The notes below the pieces were generated by a model that was not told the DNA's origin, did no database searches, and saw only the letters and a list, made by a program, of their open reading frames with translations. From contig CAWGXG010000008.1 in assembly GCA_963826505.1 (NCBI GenBank), forward strand, positions 1,798,001-1,862,000: a stretch of 64,000 nt of DNA. Reading direction: 5' to 3'. Positions within the stretch are counted from its first letter, which is position 1. Each line of letters opens with the position of its first letter. This stretch comes from CAWGXG01 sp963826505. Lineage in GTDB: Bacteria > Chloroflexota > Anaerolineae > Aggregatilineales > Aggregatilineaceae. Position numbers and translations under genes: made by a program. Below, piece by piece: positions 1-9,348 of this stretch.

Positions 1-224
1 GCGCCAATCCCGCTTAAGAAGTGTTCCACGTTGGCGGGCGTGCCTACTGTACGCGCCAGTGTGAGTCCGCGCTCGTACGTTTCGAGTGCCGTCTGGTGAT
101 AACCCTGTTCGAGCGCCGTCGCGGCTGTCTCAAGCAGGGTGTTCATTTCCTGCTGGGCTGGAGTCAGAGTTGGCTGTCGGTTCTGCGTTTTGGTCCCTAA
201 CATCCGGTTGAATAAATTTTGCAT
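1..224 (-). CDS. TPR-repeat protein, N-terminal part (runs off the window)
   Basis: Reading leftward from an ATG at 222-224, the frame is open to the window edge (74 codons). A GAAGGA motif lies about 7 bases upstream of the ATG. After a short basic, Gln-rich start, the residues form a TPR-like helix pair (ETAATALEQGYHQTALETY, then ERGLTLARTVG). Long TPR proteins scoring 'time and source' of activity are common in filamentous Chloroflexota; the function here is unknown. The rest of the gene is outside the window. Confidence 0.6.
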   Translation of the reverse strand, partial: MQNLFNRMLGTKTQNRQPTLTPAQQEMNTLLETAATALEQGYHQTALETYERGLTLARTVGTPANVEHFLSGIG

Positions 225-320
225 CAGTCAATCCTTCTCACCTGACAACAGTTTTCCGTCTTCGGTGCTCCCCGGCGGAGCCGGTCTTACAGGAAGCGCG
301 CCACAGCGCGCAGAAGAGTT

Positions 321-1628
321 TTATAATACCCGCATCAGCAGCGGAACCAGCATTTCGCGGTCGGTCAACCCGCCATGACGGCTAAGCGAACCATTCTGAC
401 GGCGCGGCCGATCGTCGACGACCACCCCCTGCCGCACGAGCACCGTCAGATCACCGAGCCGGGGGCCGCTTTCGCTGTACGGGGTTTCGGGCCCAAACAA
501 CCCGGCCCGCAGCGCCTCAGTCGTGGCCAAGGGAGCTACCTTGTTCCCGAACTGCTCGCGCAGCAGCGCCGCCACTGGCTCGCGATAGCCATCGCGCAAA
601 TACAGGTGCGTGAAACGCCCCTCACCCCCCAGACCACAGCGCAGCGCCTCGTTAACCAGGGCGCACTCACCCACGTTGACCGAGTCAGGGACCGGCGTGT
701 GCCCATGATCGGCAGCCAGCATAAACAAGGTGCGCCCATCGCCGACGCCTTGGGCGGCCAGCGTGTCGCGCAGATCGGTGAACTGGCGGCGAATCTCCGT
801 GATCGAGTGCTCGGTCACGGTCCCATGCAAATGGGAAATTCCGTCTACGGCCCCCCAGTAAATGTTAACAAAACAACGGTTGCGGCGGGTCTTGTGCAGC
901 AGATTTCGCAGTTCGATCCACAAATCAGTATATCCATAATGCCGGACGGCCTGCCGCACACCGCGATGCATTACGCGCGACAGGCCACTGCCATACAGAT
1001 CATTTTGCAGCAGCACATAAGCGGGAATATCGTGCGCGGCCAGCGTTTCACCCAGCGTAGGCACCGGCAAGAAGGTGTCAAAGTCTAGACCCCATTCTTC
1101 GAGCGCCTCGTTGCGATGCCTGCCATTGAGCGGCCTGTAATGCAGCAGACTGGCCAACACGCCGAACTCACGCAGCAGCACGCGCGTGCCGACCATACCG
1201 GTCGCCGCCGGGCTGGCCCCGCTCCAAATACACGGTAGCGCGGCGGCGGTCGTGCTGGGCGCGATGGAAGTGATTGGGGTCAGCGTGCCACTTTCGCCGA
1301 CCAGGTCCGCGACCGCCTGTGCAGTGGCCGCGTCCTCGGCAATGACTTCGTTTAGCAGCCGCCAGCCCAACCCATCGGTGATAAAGAGCACGACGCGGCG
1401 AATATCACCTTGCAGATGCTCCCACAGGCGACCATCTAACGGAGCCGTTCCCAGAGTCCCGCCCGATGTTTTGCCGTCCAGCAAGCGGACAACGGTGTGG
1501 GCCAGATTGCGGATGGACAACCCGTCGTAACAGGGAAAGACCAGCTCGTCAGCCCAGGGGGAATCAATGGTCATGGGACGGTGCCCCAAAATGGTCTGTT
1601 CGAGGGTGGTCGCCAACGGTTCGGGCAT
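321..1628 (-). CDS. Type I phosphodiesterase / nucleotide pyrophosphatase family protein (alkaline phosphatase superfamily)
   Basis: The 435-residue protein has the alkaline-phosphatase-superfamily layout. A metal-binding Asp lies in VVLFITDGLGWRLL (about residue 84), the nucleophile region is SIAPSTTAAALPCIWSG (Thr about 124), and the late metal site is MLAADHGHTP (about residue 303). This matches PF01663 enzymes, which hydrolyse phosphodiester or phosphonate bonds; the substrate cannot be told. No signal peptide is visible, so it is probably cytoplasmic. The ATG at 1626-1628 follows an AGGAA ribosome site. It is monocistronic, with its own upstream gap. Confidence 0.8.
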   Translation of the reverse strand: MPEPLATTLEQTILGHRPMTIDSPWADELVFPCYDGLSIRNLAHTVVRLLDGKTSGGTLGTAPLDGRLWEHLQGDIRRVVLFITDGLGWRLLNEVIAEDAATAQAVADLVGESGTLTPITSIAPSTTAAALPCIWSGASPAATGMVGTRVLLREFGVLASLLHYRPLNGRHRNEALEEWGLDFDTFLPVPTLGETLAAHDIPAYVLLQNDLYGSGLSRVMHRGVRQAVRHYGYTDLWIELRNLLHKTRRNRCFVNIYWGAVDGISHLHGTVTEHSITEIRRQFTDLRDTLAAQGVGDGRTLFMLAADHGHTPVPDSVNVGECALVNEALRCGLGGEGRFTHLYLRDGYREPVAALLREQFGNKVAPLATTEALRAGLFGPETPYSESGPRLGDLTVLVRQGVVVDDRPRRQNGSLSRHGGLTDREMLVPLLMRVL

Positions 1629-1918
1629 GCGGATTCCTCATCATACGGGTAATAAAGGCGCAAAACAGGGTCATTATACCGCAACTCGCCACCAGCGTCG
1701 CCTGTTAATGTTGAGTGATCCACCGTCCGAATAGGAGTTCAGGCGAGTATTCAGTTAGAAAACGGTTAAGATGTCCGGAACAGCCTACGTCAAGCTGTCG
1801 CCTGGACTACGCTTGCTGGGCTGTTGATAGGCGGCCTCTTGAGTTTGGAACGAATATTGTTTAGACTCTTATTAACACACCAGCTAAGGTTGCAAATCGC
1901 ACAAGGGGAATGGGAGCA

Positions 1919-2695
1919 ATGAGAACTACACATCGATGGATCGTCGCCGTGCTCGTGGCGACACTGCTTATGGTTTCGGTTGGCGGCGTGGGGCGCAGTT
2001 TCGCCCAGGCCCCAACCGGGACGGTCAACACGGGCGCGCTGCACATTCGCAGCGGGCCGGGGGTGCAATACGGCGTCGTATTTTCCGTTTACCGGGGGAC
2101 AGTGCTTACGCTGCTGGGCCGCAACACAGAGGCGTCATGGCTCAAGATCGCACTGGATAACGGCATTCAAGGCTGGGTCAATGCGTGGTACGTCGCCACC
2201 GGCACGTCAATCTGGAGTTTGCCAGTCGATGGCAGTGGCGGCTCTACCGGAACGACTGGGTGGATTGGTACCGTGAACACAGGCGCACTCAACATCCGCA
2301 GCGGACCGGGTGCGGGTTACGGCATCGTCACCTCCGCCTATCGCGGGACCACGTTCACGCTTTTGGCGCGCACCGCGGACAGCAGTTGGTTGAAGATCGC
2401 CCTGAACAGCGGTGTGCAGGGGTGGGTCAGCACCAGTTACGTGACCACATCCGTTTCGATCTGGACGCTGCCAGTCGATGGCAGCGTGTACGTCCCGCCG
2501 CCGGTCTACACGCCGGTGCCAACTCCGGTCCCGACCACGTATTACCGTACGCATGTCGTCCAGGCGGGCGAAAACTTGTTCCGCATCTCGCTGAACTACG
2601 GCGTGAATATGTGGGAAGTGGCGCGACTGAACGGCATCTACGATCTGAGGCTGATTTACGTGGGCCAGGTCCTGTTGATTTCCCTAAAGGCGTGA
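1919..2695 (+). CDS. Exported protein with two bacterial SH3 domains and a C-terminal LysM domain
   Basis: The protein is 258 residues from the second ATG at 1919. That start is preferred over the in-frame ATG at 1910 because AAGGGGA at 1903-1909 is correctly spaced only for 1919. A basic N-terminus and hydrophobic core ending in SFAQA form a signal peptide. Two SH3_3 repeats follow (each TVNTGALxIRSGPG ... LLxR ... WLKIAL ... GWV), then a Pro/Thr/Val-rich linker, then LysM (HVVQAGENLFRISLNYGV). Such proteins bind peptidoglycan or other glycans outside the membrane. A function in envelope attachment is inferred; no catalytic domain is seen. Confidence 0.85.
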   Translation: MRTTHRWIVAVLVATLLMVSVGGVGRSFAQAPTGTVNTGALHIRSGPGVQYGVVFSVYRGTVLTLLGRNTEASWLKIALDNGIQGWVNAWYVATGTSIWSLPVDGSGGSTGTTGWIGTVNTGALNIRSGPGAGYGIVTSAYRGTTFTLLARTADSSWLKIALNSGVQGWVSTSYVTTSVSIWTLPVDGSVYVPPPVYTPVPTPVPTTYYRTHVVQAGENLFRISLNYGVNMWEVARLNGIYDLRLIYVGQVLLISLKA

Positions 2696-2728
2696 AAGCA
2701 CGCCACAGGGAAAGACAATCCGAAAAAA

Positions 2729-2758
2729 GAGAGAAAGGCGTCTAGGCGACTTTCTCTC
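2729..2758 (-). terminator. Rho-independent terminator between convergent genes
   Basis: A 9-bp perfect stem (2729-2737 with 2750-2758) encloses a 12-base loop. On the minus strand it is followed by six T residues (complement of 2723-2728), so it ends transcription of the lipoprotein gene to the right. It may also act on the SH3/LysM gene, although there is no T-run on the plus side. Confidence 0.75.
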
Positions 2759-2864
2759 TCGTCGTCATGCACTCAAATGCGCCGGTATCAACCGTAGATG
2801 CCGCGCTTGACTACAGAATAGCGTCAAATTATGGGGAGTCGGCGGCCGGTCGCGACCTTCCCGA

Positions 2865-3311
2865 TCAGCCCGCCGCCGGTACGCTGTCCGTCGCGCCAAC
2901 CGTGAACTTCGTGGTCTTGGCCGGTTGGGCGTTGTCGTCCACGAAAACCTGCACCGACCAATCGCCCGCTAGCCAGGGGACGGATCCCTGCGATTCCCAA
3001 TCCAACCCCAGTACAACCTTGCCGACCGTTTCGTCCGCCTCAAGCGGATCGGTGGCGAACGTGTCCCCGGCGGGTGACGAAAAAACCGCGTGAATGTTAA
3101 GCGGGCGGTTGTGGCTGTTGAGCGTCACCACCACGTTGAGATCGTCATCGGTATGAAAGGACGTCGTCTTGACGAGGTCAGCGGGTGTCGTGCCGTCACC
3201 GGAAGCGGTATAGACGCTCTTTACGGCGGCATCACTGCTACTACATGCAGTCAGGATCACAGCCAAGACCATCAGAACGACGAGAAGTAGTCGCGGAAAG
3301 GTGCGTTTCAT
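2865..3311 (-). CDS. Small lipoprotein of unknown function
   Basis: The 148-residue protein starts at the ATG at 3309-3311, which follows AAGGAGT with good spacing; a longer in-frame reading upstream lacks such a site. The N-terminus is a lipoprotein signal (MKRTFPRLLLVVLMVLAVIL, lipobox LTAC), so it should be lipid-anchored on the outer face of the membrane. The mature part is a single beta-rich domain with Ser/Asp/Thr-rich segments (VVVTLNSHNRPLNIHAVF, DWSVQVFVDD). I do not recognise the family. It is followed by its own terminator at 2729-2758. Confidence 0.75.
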   Translation of the reverse strand: MKRTFPRLLLVVLMVLAVILTACSSSDAAVKSVYTASGDGTTPADLVKTTSFHTDDDLNVVVTLNSHNRPLNIHAVFSSPAGDTFATDPLEADETVGKVVLGLDWESQGSVPWLAGDWSVQVFVDDNAQPAKTTKFTVGATDSVPAAG

Positions 3312-3609
3312 TCGCAAAGACTCCTTACGGGCGAATGGGACTTTCAGCCAGGGACGCGCGACGACGCGCCTTTTATGGTACACGGTCGGCGAAAGGATTC
3401 ATCATCTCTTATTTTCGCAGAAAGAGCAAAGCGGCGCGAGTGTAGGATTGCCCAAGTATAAAAGACGACGCGCTGATTCAGATCGTCAGGTGGGAAGTAT
3501 GCGAGATGGAGATTGTTTTGAATCAGTCAAACCGAGAATTGCTTTATTTCTTCGCAGCCAATAGACTCGGCGACTACGTGTCTCCAGGGGAATACAAGGC
3601 TAAATCCGC

Positions 3610-5052
3610 ATGGCAGATCTCAAGAGAAACACAAACCCGTATTATGTCATACTACTGTGCATCCTTGTGTTTGGAATCGCTGTGCGGGTGGGTCATCTGC
3701 TGCTGGTCGACACACATTTGCCGTTTGCCCTCGGCGGGCTCTACCTGGAGTTTGCTCAAAAGATTGTTGACCATGGCTATGCGCTGCCCAAGACTATCCC
3801 GTTTTACACGTTGGGAGGCATACCTTTTGCCTATCCCCCTCTGCCCTTTTATATCGAGGCAGTCGCTCTCGATGTCTTCGCGGTGCCCTGGTACGCGGCG
3901 GTTAACGGCCTCCCCATTGTGGCGTCTATCGTCGCCCTGCTGTCGTTCGTGTTCCTAATTCGCTCGCTCCAGATCAACCGCCGTACCGAATTGATCGCAG
4001 TCGCGGCCTACGCCAGTATGACTGCGGCTTTCTCCCAGCAGGTCGAAGGGGCCGGTATCGCTGAGAGCTTTGGGAGCCTAACGCTCATCTGGGCAGCATT
4101 CTTCCTCACGCGCAGTTATCGTCGCAGATCGTCAGGTGATGCGATGGCAGGCGGCGTAATGCTAGGGCTGTGCGTTCTGGCATCTCCCGGTTCGGCCTAT
4201 GCCTCACTGCCCACGTTCGTCATCTTCGGGTCGGTGATGGTGACCCGCCTGCGTGCGTGGAGTTTAGTCGGGCTGGCGGGGATACTGTGGTTGGCGGTAT
4301 GCGCGCCCTACCTGATGATCGTTACGAGCAATCATGGACTGCACGTCTTCCTATCCCCGTTTGTCCATGCGCATTGGGGTGGGTCAATGGGAATGCTGAT
4401 GATAGACGTCATCGCGCGTTTCTTGAGCTTCCGCGTTGAGAGTGGAAGTTACTTCCTGTTTTGGGACGCGCTTACCCTGTTTGGCGCGCTACGCGCGATG
4501 ACCGAACGGCGCTGGGCGCTTATCATGTGGTTCGTTGTCTTGTTCGCCATCCCACGCGAAGGGCAGTGGATGGCGGCCATTCCCGCGTCCGTGTTTGCGG
4601 GTATGGGGGGCGACGAACTGTTGAGATACGTCGAGACGAAGACGGCCGTCTTGCCGAGCGAACAGGCACGCCGCATGCAATTTTGGATGACGATTGCTGT
4701 CGCGCTAGGTTTCATTATTGGGAATCTCTATTTCTATTTCAATTCTATCCCAGGAGCAAATGAAGTCCTCAGCCAGGACCAGTTCACCGTTTTGAAGTGG
4801 GCGGAAGGTCACCTTGAGGGCGATCAAGCGCTCGTTGTCATGGCTTCCAATGCTGCGTTGGAATGGGCCCCGCAGATAGCACGCCGTACCGTACTGAATG
4901 AACCCTACGGCGCGGAATGGCAGCCCAAAGAACTCGATCGTATTGAAACGATCAACGAGAATCTGAAAAACTGCGGTGACCTGGCGTGTGTAATTAGCCA
5001 GGTTGTGCAAACTGGATACACTGCCGAGTTCGCTGTACTTGTTGTGGGATGA
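3610..5052 (+). CDS. Polytopic membrane protein, GT-C / PMT-like glycosyltransferase (C-terminus apparently frameshifted)
   Basis: The 480-residue reading frame has about ten hydrophobic segments from residue 13 onward. A first extracytoplasmic loop carries GGLYLEFAQKIVDHG and an IPFAYPPLPFYIEA motif, as in GT39/dolichyl-phosphate-mannose-type transferases that use lipid-linked sugars. The C-terminal soluble part (ALVVMASNAALEWAPQIARRTVL) resembles the exoplasmic domain of these enzymes. The frame stops at TGA 5050-5052, but another frame continues for 46 codons without a stop, so the natural protein is probably about 45 residues longer. Donor and acceptor are unknown. It stands alone. Confidence 0.65.
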   Translation: MADLKRNTNPYYVILLCILVFGIAVRVGHLLLVDTHLPFALGGLYLEFAQKIVDHGYALPKTIPFYTLGGIPFAYPPLPFYIEAVALDVFAVPWYAAVNGLPIVASIVALLSFVFLIRSLQINRRTELIAVAAYASMTAAFSQQVEGAGIAESFGSLTLIWAAFFLTRSYRRRSSGDAMAGGVMLGLCVLASPGSAYASLPTFVIFGSVMVTRLRAWSLVGLAGILWLAVCAPYLMIVTSNHGLHVFLSPFVHAHWGGSMGMLMIDVIARFLSFRVESGSYFLFWDALTLFGALRAMTERRWALIMWFVVLFAIPREGQWMAAIPASVFAGMGGDELLRYVETKTAVLPSEQARRMQFWMTIAVALGFIIGNLYFYFNSIPGANEVLSQDQFTVLKWAEGHLEGDQALVVMASNAALEWAPQIARRTVLNEPYGAEWQPKELDRIETINENLKNCGDLACVISQVVQTGYTAEFAVLVVG

Positions 5053-5182
5053 GACATTTTTCCCTCAACTGGGTATACAGCCGGGCGAAGGGATCACGAC
5101 GCGGGAGTTATTCTCAAGTTCACATGTTACCCTGCTGGAAGTATCTGGGGTGAGTGACGCTCCCAAGCCATATCCCCGTTAG
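5042..5182 (+). other. Probable out-of-frame C-terminal tail of the membrane glycosyltransferase
   Basis: The frame starting at 5042 reads LWDETFFPQLGIQPGEG and on to SHVTLLEVSGV before TAG at 5180-5182, with no stop in 46 codons. It continues the upstream protein smoothly if one base is removed near 5044 (VLVWDE). The tail ends in a beta strand like other exoplasmic domains of the family. Either an indel error or a real truncation explains this. Confidence 0.45.
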
Positions 5183-5417
5183 CGCACAGTCTTCCCCTCG
5201 ATATTGACGAAGTGGTTCAATTTCGGCATCACTGCGACTTCGATGCCGAACCGGTGTGATGGTCCATTAGGCATTCGGGCGCAGACTACCGCGCACCCCA
5301 CATGCCGATGGGCTGTTCGACAATTGGTCGTTCATAGTACACTGTACAGAATGGGCGGTCAGCCGATCGGCGTCCGTCCATCCATTGCCCTAAACTCAAA
5401 GGGACGCGGAGCTTCCC

Positions 5418-6389
5418 ATGACTCTTACCATCCAACCTTTCACGTATTCTGAGGACGAGTATCGCGTTGCGTTGGATATCAACGCCGCGGTCTTCAACGA
5501 ACCGCCGGATACGCTGGACGAGTGGGTTCACGATGACCAGATGCTCAGTCCGGATTACCCCTTTTATCGCGATCTGGTGCTGCGGGACGACACCGTCATC
5601 GCATACGTGGAGACGTACCAGAGCCGTTACGCCTATCATCCCCAGAAGTACGAATGTCGTATCTTCGTCCACCCCGAACATGATGCACCCGACATCCGAC
5701 CGACCGTCCTCACGCATGTGCTGGATAGGCTGCGCGACAACACGGTAATCGCGCTAACATCTGGCATGCTGGATGATAAACCGGAAGCCATGCGGTTCTT
5801 TGATGCCTACGGTTTCAAGCGAGTTGCGGAAGAAAAGATCTCCAAACTCGACGTGAGACATTTCGATACGACGCAGTACGCCGGCGCGCTGGAGCGCGTG
5901 CGCGCCGCGGGGATCGAAATCGCTACGCTGCGCGCGCTTCAGCAGCGCGATCGCGACTGGCAGCGCAAACTGTTCGACCTTGAAGTGACCGTCAGCGCCG
6001 ATATTCCGTCTATTGGAGAAAAACATTACCTGCCGTTTGAAACGTGGCGCGTTATGCGGTTGGAGGCCCCCACCTTCGACCCGGACGGCTGGTTTGTGGC
6101 GCTGGATGGCGATTACTACGTCGGGCAAAGTCAGGGCAGCATCAACACGGAAGGTACACCGGTCCAGTTTGTCACCGGGGTGACGTCCGTGCGGCGCGAA
6201 TATCGTCGCCGGGGAATTGCCACAGCACTGAAAGTGCATGCGATAGGGTACGCCAAAGCTCACGGCGTGGGAGAAATCTTCACGACCAACGACTCGCAGA
6301 ACCCGATGTACCAGTTGAATCTGGCGCTCGGTTTCCAGCCACAGCCGTCCTGGGTGCGCGTCGAGAAATCGCTGGTCGAGGGCGCGTGA
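5418..6389 (+). CDS. GNAT-type N-acetyltransferase, two tandem domains
   Basis: The 323-residue protein carries two GNAT folds. The second is the better preserved. It has the acetyl-CoA pyrophosphate-binding segment VRREYRRRGIATAL (Q/RxxGxG/A type) at about residue 257, followed by a NPMYQLNLALGF strand-helix typical of GNATs. The first domain (residues 1-150) keeps the ending FFDAYGFKRV but has lost a clear QxxGxG loop. Paired GNAT domains of this kind are frequent in Chloroflexota; substrate unknown. No strong ribosome site precedes the ATG. Confidence 0.8.
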   Translation: MTLTIQPFTYSEDEYRVALDINAAVFNEPPDTLDEWVHDDQMLSPDYPFYRDLVLRDDTVIAYVETYQSRYAYHPQKYECRIFVHPEHDAPDIRPTVLTHVLDRLRDNTVIALTSGMLDDKPEAMRFFDAYGFKRVAEEKISKLDVRHFDTTQYAGALERVRAAGIEIATLRALQQRDRDWQRKLFDLEVTVSADIPSIGEKHYLPFETWRVMRLEAPTFDPDGWFVALDGDYYVGQSQGSINTEGTPVQFVTGVTSVRREYRRRGIATALKVHAIGYAKAHGVGEIFTTNDSQNPMYQLNLALGFQPQPSWVRVEKSLVEGA

Positions 6390-6423
6390 CCCAATGAGAC
6401 TCATGCCTTCTTCGGTTACCAAA

Positions 6424-6447
6424 CGGCCCTGGGAAATCCCAGGGCCG
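6424..6447 (-). terminator. Perfect 11-bp hairpin downstream of an SH3-tail relic
   Basis: An 11-bp GC-rich stem (6424-6434 with 6437-6447) encloses a 2-base loop. On the minus strand it is followed by GTTTGG, a weak T-run. The same kind of hairpin lies in the same place after the second SH3-tail relic at 20.5 kb, so both probably derive from the terminator of one ancestral gene. Confidence 0.5.
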
Positions 6448-6474
6448 CACGATTCGTGAGGCGAGCAGCAGACG

Positions 6475-6543
6475 TCAGTTGAACGGAGTCGGGCCGCCAA
6501 CGCACGCGGTCGGGATATAGTAACGCATAGTTGTCCGACATGC
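6475..6543 (-). pseudogene. Relic of the C-terminus of an exported SH3-domain protein
   Basis: On the minus strand a short open stretch ends YYIPTACVGGPTPFN followed by TGA at 6475-6477. The same ending (GYIPTACVGGPTPYN) closes a longer SH3-like fragment at 20.5 kb. Only the last about 20 codons are recognisable; upstream the frame is not SH3-like. It is treated as a decayed copy, not a gene. Confidence 0.5.
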
Positions 6544-6698
6544 GGCAGTGAGAACAAGGTGCGCCACTGTTATGATTACATAGATCATCACTACCATGTA
6601 AACGGCTCTGATGCAAGATGGTTATTCCTCCTGCAATATTGCCTCAATGTCATTGCGAAGTGAGGCGGTCAAGATCATTTGGTCTCTGGCAGCACGCG

Positions 6699-7553
6699 TT
6701 AACCTTCCTGGCGAAGGTGTTGTGCATTCAAACGCGGTTGAGAGCCGTCTAGATCAGTAACGCCGTAGATATCAGCTAGTTCGCTAACGTCCATAAGTTT
6801 CCCTGTAAAACGCATAACATCAGGGTCGCCTGCAAGCGCAGCAATGCCTCGGGCAGCATAGTGTGGTGTCTCTGTCTGTCCTTCGAGTTCATCCATCGAG
6901 TGATGAGTGATCATTAACTCGGTTCGCATCCACCCCGGTGCAACTGCAATCACGGGAATACCCTTGTCTTTGAGGTGGTAACCCAAGACATAGACCAGAC
7001 GATTCTTGGCAGCCTTGCTGGCCTCATAAGGCAGCCACATCGGCGGTTCGGCAGTGTGCCAGGTAGTGGTGATAATGAGACCCTTCTGGAGAGGGCCCAT
7101 TAGATGTTTGAGCACCAACAGACTCGTAATATAGTCCGAGTACGGTCCCGCCAGGAGCATATGTCTGAATTGGTCCAGCGGCTCTTCCCAGACTTCCTCA
7201 CCGCTCTCCGACTCGTCATGTGCGTCGTGCGCGCCCCACGCATTGTTCACGAGGATATCCAGCTTGCCGTGTTGTTTTCGGATGTAGTCGACAAGCGCTT
7301 TTACCGCCGCAATATCGGTATGATCGCACTTGACGGCCTCGGCCGTACCTCCGGCTTCGTGGACCGCATCGACAGTGGCATCAATCGTCGTGTCCGGTAC
7401 CTCGCTCTGGGTGCTATGACCCCTTGTACTCCGACCCGTAACGATGACATGTGCACCAGCCTGAGCAAGTTCCAGAGCAACCGCTTTGCCCAAACCTCTA
7501 GAAGCGCCTGTTACCAACACAGTTCTTCCTGTTAACTTCTGCACCGTGTTCAT
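6699..7553 (-). CDS. Short-chain dehydrogenase/reductase (SDR), NAD(P)-dependent
   Basis: The 284-residue protein has the classical SDR signature. The cofactor loop TGASRGLG is at about residue 16, NNAWG (for NNAG) at about 104, and the catalytic YxxxK as YEASK at about 176. A Ser-Thr pair in ITTTWHT supplies the upstream catalytic position. An insertion (HDESESGEEVWEEPL) follows the NNAWG motif, as in longer SDRs of the PF00106 type. The substrate is unknown. It is monocistronic, with a weak ribosome site at its ATG. Confidence 0.85.
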   Translation of the reverse strand: MNTVQKLTGRTVLVTGASRGLGKAVALELAQAGAHVIVTGRSTRGHSTQSEVPDTTIDATVDAVHEAGGTAEAVKCDHTDIAAVKALVDYIRKQHGKLDILVNNAWGAHDAHDESESGEEVWEEPLDQFRHMLLAGPYSDYITSLLVLKHLMGPLQKGLIITTTWHTAEPPMWLPYEASKAAKNRLVYVLGYHLKDKGIPVIAVAPGWMRTELMITHHSMDELEGQTETPHYAARGIAALAGDPDVMRFTGKLMDVSELADIYGVTDLDGSQPRLNAQHLRQEG

Positions 7554-8171
7554 TGATTTCTTTACTCTTTCTTGATCTTGTGTTATCAGTAATTCTCAGA
7601 GAACGCGTAGGCAGTGGATACCGATTGATCAGCGCAATCGCACCAATATGAGTTTGGACCTCTCTGACCCGTTCTGGACCTCGTTACCGGTTAATTTCCC
7701 GGTGTACTATGCTCACAAACCGCAATCATCAGCACAACAAGACGGTATCGCATGGTGTCCTCTAAAGCCTAATCATTGAGTTAATCGGGCAGTTATGTTC
7801 ATTATGCGGCAGATTCCGTGAATCGCGGAGTAATTCAACGATTTTATGTGAACTCGTTTATGTTTCCTCCATAATATCGTATGCCGGGCACGATTTAATA
7901 TTCCTTGCGTCGTTCTGCTCCCACAGCCGGCATGCCACAAGATCGATCGTAACCCGCGGAGGAAAGTTGCCCACCACCAACACGTGGGCCCTCCGCAGGC
8001 TTGCGCGTCCGCTTAAGTCTGGGCGGGGACCTGGCACGCTACGTCGAACAGGCTGTGGTGTTAGCCGCGTTCAAGGGCTGCTTCGCCGCCTTCCGATCCG
8101 GGCACGGCACAGCCGGTTTCATAGAGCGTGGGCCCAAGCGAGGGTAACGGGGGATAGTCGATCTGGGAAGA
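7554..8171. other. 618-bp region without a convincing gene
   Basis: This stretch is AT-richer in its middle. It holds only short frames, one of them a stop-bounded frame of about 60 codons (around 7955-8142) without a start codon. I see no tRNA, repeat or clear hairpin with a T-run. Confidence 0.5.
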
Positions 8172-9063
8172 TCACTGATCGTCGGTCCCCAACCTCATCA
8201 GACGGTCGAGGCGTTCGGGTTCGTGCGCAGCCAGCCAGCGGTCCTGGCTGAGTTCCGCAAACGCCTGGGCAAAGTTGGGCCGGGCATCATCCGGCATGCC
8301 CAGGGCCAACAGGCATTCGCCCAGTTCTTCGAAGATGTAACCGTCGGTTGTATTGTCCTGCTGGTGTTCTTTAAGCAGCGTACGCTGATCGGCAAGCGCT
8401 TCGTTGACACGTCCTAACAGGCGCAGGATCTTCGCTCTGGACCAGCGCGCAATACGTTGATTCTGTGGGGTGCCATGTTGACTCTGCCAGCGCACAGCCT
8501 TATCGAATAGGGCCAGCGCCGCCGCGAAATCACCCATGCTGTGATAGGTCCAACCGATATTGTTGTAGAGCGAACCCATCCAACGCTGCGCCCCACTGTC
8601 TGTTGACCTTTCCGCCAGGGCGAGCGCCGTCAGGTTCCACTCCAACTGCCGCGACGCTTCGGTTTCGACAATGGCCAACATATGTGCCGCGTCCACCGCA
8701 TAGCCATCCTGGTGCGCTTCGCGCGCTTCGTTCCAGGCCCGCTCAAAGAGAGGTTTGGCGATCTCTGGTTGGTCTGCGGAATTGAACACGCGCCCGCGTT
8801 CCAATAGGTAGCGTAGTTGGGCGATGGCACCGGCAGCAGGCAGCAACGCCTGCACTGTGTCCAGAGTGGCATGGGCTGCGTCAAAATGCCCCTGCAATCC
8901 CTGGGCGCGCGCAATCTGCGTGAGAAGTTGGGCGTGATAGGAGCGGTCCGCCCCAGCTTTCGGCCGCGGGAAGCAGCTCGCGAAATCGCTGCTCGGTACG
9001 TTCAGGCTGACTGTAATCCCACAGACTGTCGAAGTTGGGAAGTGCCGAGGCGCTGTCTGTCAT
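8172..9063 (-). pseudogene. TPR-repeat protein, frame broken once near 8945
   Basis: The ATG at 9061-9063 follows AAGGAAACC and opens with MTDSASALPNFDSLWDYSQP. Near 8945 the frame shifts; removing one base joins LLPAAESG to ADRSYHAQLLTQIARAQGLQ. The remainder contains five to six TPR-like helix pairs (AAALALFDKAVRWQSQHG, ARWSRAKILRLLGRVNEAL and others) and ends RLMRLGTDDQ. The restored protein is about 296 residues, a free-standing scaffold for protein-protein contacts. A C-terminal copy of this gene is fused to a SARP fragment at 19.4-19.7 kb, so this is probably the source or a paralogue. Sequencing error is an alternative to true decay. Confidence 0.6.
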
Positions 9064-9348
9064 GCTAAGGTTTCCTTGGAAAGACTCGCTTTTCCTGGGA
9101 TCTTAATGAATGCTGCCCAGGATAGCCATCGGAGTGCAGACTTGTATTTTTGATAGCGTGAAAGTGAGCCAAAGGCACCAAGAGCTGCTAAGCTTGAGCG
9201 CTGGAAGAGCGCAACCCCAGCATGCAGCAGAAAGCATGCAAGAGTGGCCGATCAATGGCGTGGCCGACGGTCCCATTACAACGAAACCAAGTCACCACGA
9301 GCGAGCGCGAGCGGCGGTGGCGTACAGGGCAGCATCCGCACCAGGGCA

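Noticed and set aside
7955..8142. Stop-free stretch of about 60 codons reading RLSLGGDLARYVEQA
   Set aside because: No start codon, bounded by stops, no family resemblance; may be a relic but cannot be supported.
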